NCBI GenBank assembly: GCA_027035575.1
Contig: JALVUQ010000108.1
Span: 1-64,000, forward strand
Direction: 5' to 3'
DNA from: Desulfurellales bacterium
Lineage (GTDB): Bacteria > Campylobacterota_A > Desulfurellia > Desulfurellales > Hippeaceae
DNA: 64,000 nt
Shown: piece after piece, positions 59,090 to 64,000 of the stretch
How the letters are laid out: each line of letters starts with the position of its first letter
Numbering within the stretch: the stretch's first letter is position 1
Notes under the pieces: generated by a model
Told to the model about the DNA's origin: nothing
Database searches by the model: none
The model's input: the letters and a program-made list of their open reading frames with translations, nothing else
Translations under genes and position numbers: made by a program

Positions 59090-60733
59090 CTATTTACTCT
59101 TCGTGCTCAATATGGTTTTAACTAAATTGGCAACCTCTTCGGGGTTCTGTTCGGCTTTTTCTCTGATTTTATCCTCCATAACCTTGCTCTTAATCGCCTC
59201 TTCGTTTATGTTTTCCTCTTCGTCCAACTGCGTGGATATCTCTTTTTCTATCTCCTTGATGCTTTTGCCTTTAACCTCGCTCTCCTCAACCGCCATAGAC
59301 TCTTGAGCCGCCCTTCTTTCTTTCTCCAATTCGCTTATCTTCAAAGTGTTTTTAATAAACTTTCTCAAAAACAGGAAGTAGAAGATAAACAGCAATAGAG
59401 CCATAAGGGCATATTTATAGTATCCAATCAAAGACGCAACTATGCCGTGAGAACTAACAACCATACCGCCACCTGCCTCTTTTTTGCTTTCACTGTTTGC
59501 AGAAAATTTCATACTGGAAACACTAACCTCATCGCCTCGTGCCTTGTTATACCCTATTGCCTTCATAACGGCATCTTTTATGAGCTGTATGGTTTGAGCG
59601 CTTTGAGGCTCATACTTGTATTTTATTATCTTACCTTTTTTATTCTTTACAGGTTGATAGATGCCGTCAACAACAACAGCCACGGATATTTTCTTAATTT
59701 TTATCAAAGGCTCGTTTGTAACCGTCTCCGTTTTTCCAACATCATAGTTTGTAACGGACTTGGACTTTGAGCTTTTAGCTTGTGATTGGGTTGTTGTTTT
59801 TGTATTGTTTCCGACATTTGATACAACACCCGGAATACCGCCGTTTGAAGGGCTGGTAGAGGTTGACTCTTCGTTTTCTTCACTTACAACAACGCTGTTG
59901 GGGTCATACACTACGCTCGTTTTTTTAACCTTGCTCAAATCCAATTCCACATCAACGCTTGCAACAAATTTACCTTTACCGAGAATCGGCGTGAGCAGAT
60001 TTTTTATTCTTTGAGAATACTCCTTTTCAACAATGGATTTGTATTTCAGCTCGTTTGCCGTTAGAAGCTCGTCCTCGTTTTCGTTTTTTGAGAGCAAATT
60101 GCCCTCGGAATCAAGTATGGTGACATTTTTATACGTAAGTTTGGGGACACTTGCAGCTACCAACTTCTGTATTGCTATAATCTGTCTTTGAGAAAGAGGG
60201 CTGTTCAAGTCCAAAACAACGCTTGCCGTCGGCGGAGATTGTTCTTCGGTAAATACTGTAGGCTTCGGTATGGCAAGGTTAACCCTTGCACTTTTAACCT
60301 CTCCGATGCTGTCTATTGTTCTGGTAAGCTCCCCCTCCAAGGCACGTATGTAATTTATATTTTCAACAAAATTTGTCGTTCCGAAACTCTGTTTATCGAA
60401 TATCTCAAATCCGACAACGCCGTGCTTGGGTAAACCTGCCGCTACAAGTTCAAGGCGTAACTTATAGACCTTTTCTTTGGGCACCTCAATAGTCGTTTGG
60501 TTAACCAATTTATAGTCAATCTTTTTTTGCTCAAGATAAGAGATTATGCTTGCTTCGTCTTGTTGATTTAAGTTTGTAAAAAGAGGTGCATAATCAACAC
60601 GAGAGCTGATTATAAGTATGAAGACAATTCCCGCAATGAGCACTCCCGTTGACGTAAAAAGAACTATTTTTTGGGAGCGCGTCATCGTATTGAAGAATTT
60701 CTTTATCTGCTCAAAAAAAAGCTTCAAATCCAT
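59090..60733 (-). CDS. fliF: Flagellar MS-ring protein FliF
   Basis: The 547-residue protein has two membrane helices (about 22-43 and 435-455), two ring-building motifs (RVDYAPLFTNLNQQDEASII; EGELTRTIDSIGEVKSARVN; FTEEQSPPTASVVLDLNSP), a Ser-rich loop and a C-terminal FliG-binding tail (EEVANLVKTILST). It forms the MS ring in the inner membrane. It follows fliE by 45 nt. Confidence 0.97.
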   Translation of the reverse strand: MDLKLFFEQIKKFFNTMTRSQKIVLFTSTGVLIAGIVFILIISSRVDYAPLFTNLNQQDEASIISYLEQKKIDYKLVNQTTIEVPKEKVYKLRLELVAAGLPKHGVVGFEIFDKQSFGTTNFVENINYIRALEGELTRTIDSIGEVKSARVNLAIPKPTVFTEEQSPPTASVVLDLNSPLSQRQIIAIQKLVAASVPKLTYKNVTILDSEGNLLSKNENEDELLTANELKYKSIVEKEYSQRIKNLLTPILGKGKFVASVDVELDLSKVKKTSVVYDPNSVVVSEENEESTSTSPSNGGIPGVVSNVGNNTKTTTQSQAKSSKSKSVTNYDVGKTETVTNEPLIKIKKISVAVVVDGIYQPVKNKKGKIIKYKYEPQSAQTIQLIKDAVMKAIGYNKARGDEVSVSSMKFSANSESKKEAGGGMVVSSHGIVASLIGYYKYALMALLLFIFYFLFLRKFIKNTLKISELEKERRAAQESMAVEESEVKGKSIKEIEKEISTQLDEEENINEEAIKSKVMEDKIREKAEQNPEEVANLVKTILSTKSK

Positions 60734-60778
60734 ATTATAAAATTATAGTTATAAATGATTGTTTTAGCAAATAAAAAA

Positions 60779-61072
60779 TTACACCTGCATACGCATTATT
60801 TCTTTGTATGCTTCGATTGCTTTGTTTCTTATCTCCGTGACGAGCTTTAGGGAGACATCAGCCTTCTCTATTGCTATAACCGCATCCTGCATATTGTCCA
60901 TTTTGCCCTCTGCGATGCTTTTAATGGAGTCGTCCGCACGATTTTGAAGCTCGTTTACCTCGTTAAGCGATTTCTTTAATATATCGGCAAACGAGCCATC
61001 GGCTTTCGTATTGTCTTGTTTGTTATCGGTCGAACCGACTTGCGGTTTAATTCCTATCTCGTCTATTTTCAT
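60779..61072 (-). CDS. fliE: Flagellar hook-basal body protein FliE
   Basis: The 97-residue protein has the FliE signature: FADILKKSLNEVNELQNRAD and VSLKLVTEIRNKAIEAYKEI ending in IMRMQV. FliE joins the MS ring to the proximal rod. It lies 34 nt after flgC. Confidence 0.94.
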   Translation of the reverse strand: MKIDEIGIKPQVGSTDNKQDNTKADGSFADILKKSLNEVNELQNRADDSIKSIAEGKMDNMQDAVIAIEKADVSLKLVTEIRNKAIEAYKEIMRMQV

Positions 61073-61106
61073 CTTACCCCTAATAATAAGAATTTTTTTT
61101 CAAAAA

Positions 61107-61520
61107 TCAACCTCTTAACACACCTAAGGCAGCCTGAGCCATCTGTTTAGCCGAATCCATAACGGAGACATTTGCCTGATATGTCCTCATAGCATCTATC
61201 AAGTTCGTCATCTCGACAACCGGGTTGATGTTTGGATAGGCTACATACCCGTCTTTGTCAGCCATAGGGTTTGACGGGTCATAAACCATTTTCGGAGGAG
61301 TATCGTCTCTCACAACATCGGCAACTTTAACCTTTTTTAAAATGTTTGAGAATTTTGAGTATCCGCTGGCTTCAAAAATAACATCCCTTCTTTTGTAAGG
61401 ACCGCCCTCTTTTGTTTTAACACTGTCGGCATTGGCTATATTTGCCGAAATGATATTCATTCTCAATCTTTGTGCGTTCATTCCGCTTGAAGCTATGTTT
61501 ATGCTATCGAAAAACCCCAT
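61107..61520 (-). CDS. flgC: Flagellar basal-body rod protein FlgC
   Basis: The 137-residue rod protein begins MGFFDSINIASSGMNAQRLR, with ANIANADSVKTKEGGPYKRR and the C-terminal rod motif VVEMTNLIDAMRTYQANVSV. It forms part of the proximal rod and follows flgB by 14 nt. Confidence 0.95.
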   Translation of the reverse strand: MGFFDSINIASSGMNAQRLRMNIISANIANADSVKTKEGGPYKRRDVIFEASGYSKFSNILKKVKVADVVRDDTPPKMVYDPSNPMADKDGYVAYPNINPVVEMTNLIDAMRTYQANVSVMDSAKQMAQAALGVLRG

Positions 61521-61534
61521 AAATCACCCCTTTG

Positions 61535-61930
61535 CTACATATTTCTTGAGGCGGAAATAATATCTTTGTACTGATTAAACTTATACTTTTCAAAAGCCGT
61601 TAAAGCATTTACCAAAATGGTATTTTTGGCAAGAAGCGTCATTTCGGTGTCCAGTTTAACGTTGTTTTTATCGTTTTTCACAAGATAGTCATCGTTTTCG
61701 GGTTTTATCAGATAAGAAAAATCCTCTCGGGTTTGTATGTGCCTTTTATCTGTCGTTTTAAGACGAATATCGTTATTTTGCAGCATCAAAACATCTTTAA
61801 ACGGGATATGCTTTGCTTTATATCCCGGCGTATCCACATTTGCTATGTTGCTTGCTATCAAATTTTGTCTGAAAGAAGCAACGTCAAGTGCTTTATGAAT
61901 GGCATTGATAACAGAGTCGTTTAAAAACAT
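61535..61930 (-). CDS. flgB: Flagellar basal-body rod protein FlgB
   Basis: The 131-residue rod protein has ALDVASFRQNLIASNIANVD followed by TPGYKAKHIPFKDVL, the FlgB signature, and a shorter-than-FlgC C-terminus. I chose the ATG at 61930, seven bases after AGGAGG; a GTG directly upstream (61933) is less well spaced. It is first in the basal-body operon, behind a sigma-54-like site. Confidence 0.93.
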   Translation of the reverse strand: MFLNDSVINAIHKALDVASFRQNLIASNIANVDTPGYKAKHIPFKDVLMLQNNDIRLKTTDKRHIQTREDFSYLIKPENDDYLVKNDKNNVKLDTEMTLLAKNTILVNALTAFEKYKFNQYKDIISASRNM

Positions 61931-61959
61931 CACTTAACCTCCTAACTGCATAAGATTTA

Positions 61960-61973
61960 GCAAAAATTATTCC
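61960..61973 (-). promoter_or_regulatory. Candidate sigma-54 promoter of the flgB operon
   Basis: On the minus strand, AGGAATA-N4-TTGCT with GG at 61973-61972, ten bases, GC at 61961-61960. It nearly matches the hook-operon site (12890-12903). Predicted start is near 61948, leaving about 20 nt before the flgB ATG. Confidence 0.6.
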
Positions 61974-62046
61974 TTTTTTACGGCTTTTCACAGGCAGCAG
62001 AATGTTTATCTTTACCCTCGCCTGCTTTGTCTTAACCCATTTTTTC

Positions 62047-62075
62047 TTGACAAAACAGCCCGTTATGAAGATACT
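62047..62075 (+). promoter_or_regulatory. Promoter of hisS
   Basis: TTGACA (62047-62052), 17-nt spacer, GATACT (62070-62075), followed by GGAGG and the TTG start of hisS at 62103. Confidence 0.65.
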
Positions 62076-62102
62076 CAAACGACGGAATTTTGGAGGTTTT
62101 AA

Positions 62103-63338
62103 TTGGAAATTTTAAGGGGCTTTAAAGACATACTGCCGACAGACATAGAAAAATGGCATAAATTGGAAGAGACTGCAAGAAATACGCTGGAATCGTTCGG
62201 GTATAAGGAGATAAGAACGCCTTTACTTGAAAAAACACGCCTTTTTGCAAGGGGTGTCGGAGAGGATACGGACATCGTAGAAAAGGAGATGTACACTTTT
62301 TTGGATAAGTCAAACGAATCAGTAACATTGAGGCCTGAAGGAACGGCGGGTGTTGTCAGAGCATACATAGACAACCACCTTGAAAATCTTCCGTATAAAA
62401 AATACTACTACATAGGCGCTATGTTCAGATATGAAAGACCGCAAAAAGGCAGATTGAGGCAGTTCCATCAGATAGGAGTCGAGGTTTTCGGAATAGATAA
62501 TCCCTCTATTGATGCTGAGATTGTCTATCTTGATAAAACTATGCTTGAAAAGCTAAAAATAGGTGATTTGAGGATTGAGATAAACAACATAGGTTGCGAG
62601 AAATGTCGCCCCGGATACATAAAAAAACTGCAAGAATATTTTACGCAACATCAGGATAAGCTGTGTGAGGACTGCAAAAGAAGGCTTAATAAAAACCCCT
62701 TGAGAATATTGGACTGCAAAAACAAAGGCTGCAAAACCGTGGCAAAAGACGCACCTAAGATAACCGATTATGCGTGTGATGAGTGCAAGAATCACTACAA
62801 CAACGTAAAGGCAAAACTTCAAAGCTTAAACATAGAATTTATTGAAAATCCGTATCTCGTGAGGGGTCTGGACTACTACACAAAGTTTGTTTTCGAGATT
62901 ATAACCGATAAACTCGGAGCTCAAGGAACCGTTTCTGCCGGCGGAAGATACGACGGCTTGATAGAACAGCTCGGAGGAAAAGCCACACCCGGAATCGGTT
63001 TTGCATCAGGCTGCGAAAGGTTGATTGAACTGATGGATGAAGAAAAAGAACTGCTGTTTGATTATTATATTGCTAATCTGGGTGAAGACAACTATGCGCT
63101 TGATATCGCATCAAAACTCATAAACCTTACAAACAAACGCATTTATGTGGAATATGAAAAGAGAAGTTTAAAAAGTATGATGAAAAAAGCCGACAGGATG
63201 GATGCCCGTTTTGTTGTGATAGTCGGTGAAAACGAAAAAAACAAAAATACGGTTCTTGTTAAGGATATGAAAAATTCAACCCAAAACGAATACGATTTAA
63301 AAACTTTTTTGGATAATGAGGTGAAAAGATGGCTGTAA
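62103..63338 (+). CDS. hisS: Histidyl-tRNA synthetase
   Basis: The 411-residue class II synthetase has [20 protein letters not shown], motif 2 [20 protein letters not shown], the His-specific [15 protein letters not shown] and motif 3 ([15 protein letters not shown]), with a Cys-rich insertion ([22 protein letters not shown]). The start is TTG, supported by GGAGG upstream. It overlaps aspS by 10 nt, a common hisS-aspS pair. Confidence 0.96.
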   Translation: MEILRGFKDILPTDIEKWHKLEETARNTLESFGYKEIRTPLLEKTRLFARGVGEDTDIVEKEMYTFLDKSNESVTLRPEGTAGVVRAYIDNHLENLPYKKYYYIGAMFRYERPQKGRLRQFHQIGVEVFGIDNPSIDAEIVYLDKTMLEKLKIGDLRIEINNIGCEKCRPGYIKKLQEYFTQHQDKLCEDCKRRLNKNPLRILDCKNKGCKTVAKDAPKITDYACDECKNHYNNVKAKLQSLNIEFIENPYLVRGLDYYTKFVFEIITDKLGAQGTVSAGGRYDGLIEQLGGKATPGIGFASGCERLIELMDEEKELLFDYYIANLGEDNYALDIASKLINLTNKRIYVEYEKRSLKSMMKKADRMDARFVVIVGENEKNKNTVLVKDMKNSTQNEYDLKTFLDNEVKRWL

Positions 63339-64000
63339 ACGGTTTGATTAGAACGCACTACTGCGGTGATGTAAGAGCTTCAGACATAGAAAAAGAGGTG
63401 ACACTGTTTGGCTGGGTTCAAAACTGGAGAGACCACGGCGGTGTTATATTTATAGACTTAAAAGACAGAGAAGGGCTTGTGCAGATTGTTTTTGACCCTT
63501 CAGTTAACGAGGAAAACCATAAAGCCGCTTCAAAACTCAGAAGCCAATACTGCATCGGCATTAAAGGCACAGTCAGGCACAGACCTGAAGGCACGGTTAA
63601 CGAAAACCTCAAAACCGGAGAGGTAGAGGTTGTCGTAAAAGAGTTAAAAATATTTTCGGAAAGCGACATTCTCCCGTTCCAGGTTGAAGAGTATGTTAAT
63701 GTAAGCGAAGAGGTGCGCTTAAAATACAGATATCTCGATTTAAGAAAACCGAGGATGCAGAGAAATTTAATAACGAGATATAAAGCTGCTTTTGCTGTTA
63801 GAAAATACCTCGACACTCAAGGATTTATAGATATTGAAACACCGATTTTAACAAAAAGCACACCAGAAGGAGCAAGAGATTTTCTTGTTCCAAGCAGGCT
63901 TTCTCAAGGAAAATTTTATGCACTTCCGCAATCTCCTCAGCTGTTCAAACAGTTGCTGATGGTTTCCGGCTTTGACAGATACTACCAGATAACAAAGTGT
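63329..64000 (+). CDS. aspS: Aspartyl-tRNA synthetase (partial, 3' end beyond window)
   Basis: The 224 codons present encode the OB anticodon-binding domain ([34 protein letters not shown]) and the start of the class II core ([57 protein letters not shown]). These are bacterial-type AspRS features. It starts inside hisS (10-nt overlap) and is open at the window edge. Confidence 0.95.
   Translation, partial: MAVNGLIRTHYCGDVRASDIEKEVTLFGWVQNWRDHGGVIFIDLKDREGLVQIVFDPSVNEENHKAASKLRSQYCIGIKGTVRHRPEGTVNENLKTGEVEVVVKELKIFSESDILPFQVEEYVNVSEEVRLKYRYLDLRKPRMQRNLITRYKAAFAVRKYLDTQGFIDIETPILTKSTPEGARDFLVPSRLSQGKFYALPQSPQLFKQLLMVSGFDRYYQITKC

Noticed and set aside
1-64000. CRISPR arrays, insertion sequences, prophage or attachment sites
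   Set aside because: No spaced repeat arrays, transposase, integrase or phage genes were seen; the only tandem repeat noted is the 15-bp fliK repeat.

Overview
The window is AT-rich bacterial DNA from a Gram-negative, flagellated organism. Evidence for an outer membrane is direct: two TolC-type outer-membrane proteins, several lipoproteins and periplasmic adaptors. The gene mix (a futalosine-type amidohydrolase, PaaK-ACT-LivK, sigma-54-type flagellar promoters, AT-rich codons) would fit a Deferribacterota or Desulfurellales/Campylobacterota-like anaerobe. No marker here fixes the taxon, so that placement is a low-confidence inference. Coding density is high and most genes sit in tightly overlapping operons. 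I saw no insertion sequence, prophage or CRISPR array.

Layout. 1-6.2 kb: end of rpsU, its terminator, then a plus-strand operon of NFACT/RqcH-like protein, CvpA family protein, M23 peptidase, MATE transporter and an amidohydrolase. 6.2-12.9 kb: minus-strand hook operon fliK-flgD-flgE-flgE behind a candidate sigma-54 promoter, divergent from nnr. 14.5-16.8 kb: hemB with a two-receiver diguanylate cyclase. 16.8-21.4 kb: cupin-uvrC, a LivK-like binding protein, thioredoxin, an unknown 80-residue protein and an RRM protein, several with clear TTGACA/TATAAT-type promoters and terminators.

21.6-43.6 kb is the standout region: two convergent operons that look like one composite exopolysaccharide locus. 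The plus-strand operon has a lipoprotein HlyD adaptor, a TolC protein with a SPOR-like N-terminus, PelF, a PelG-like flippase, a GT2, a FemAB-like protein, an LPTM-type membrane protein, a polysaccharide deacetylase, a lipoprotein, a large membrane protein, a GH114/PelA-hydrolase-like protein and an HD-GYP protein. The minus-strand operon is five overlapping genes: TolC with an extra C-terminal domain, HlyD, a TackOD1-zinc-ribbon/degenerate-GGDEF protein, a processive GT2 and a secreted TIM-barrel-like protein. The degenerate GGDEF has lost the active site (NKGTI) but keeps the RxxD inhibitory site, the same arrangement by which PelD senses c-di-GMP. PelB, PelC, PelD and PelE were not seen. 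With the HD-GYP protein in the locus and an intact diguanylate cyclase at 14.5 kb, the sequence suggests a c-di-GMP-controlled, Pel-like polymer exported through TolC/HlyD.

43.8-50.2 kb: a complete trpEGDCFBA operon behind a textbook attenuator. A 20-residue leader peptide with three consecutive Trp codons is followed by competing hairpins and two successive terminators. 50.3-55.2 kb: tRNA-Ala(CGC), ilvA, glutaredoxin, paaK-like ligase, ACT protein and a LivK-like protein. 55.2-61.9 kb: minus-strand flagellar basal-body/export operon flgB-flgC-fliE-fliF-fliG-fliH-fliI-fliJ-motE-like, with a second candidate sigma-54 promoter. 62.1-64.0 kb: hisS (TTG start) and the 5' part of aspS, cut by the window edge.
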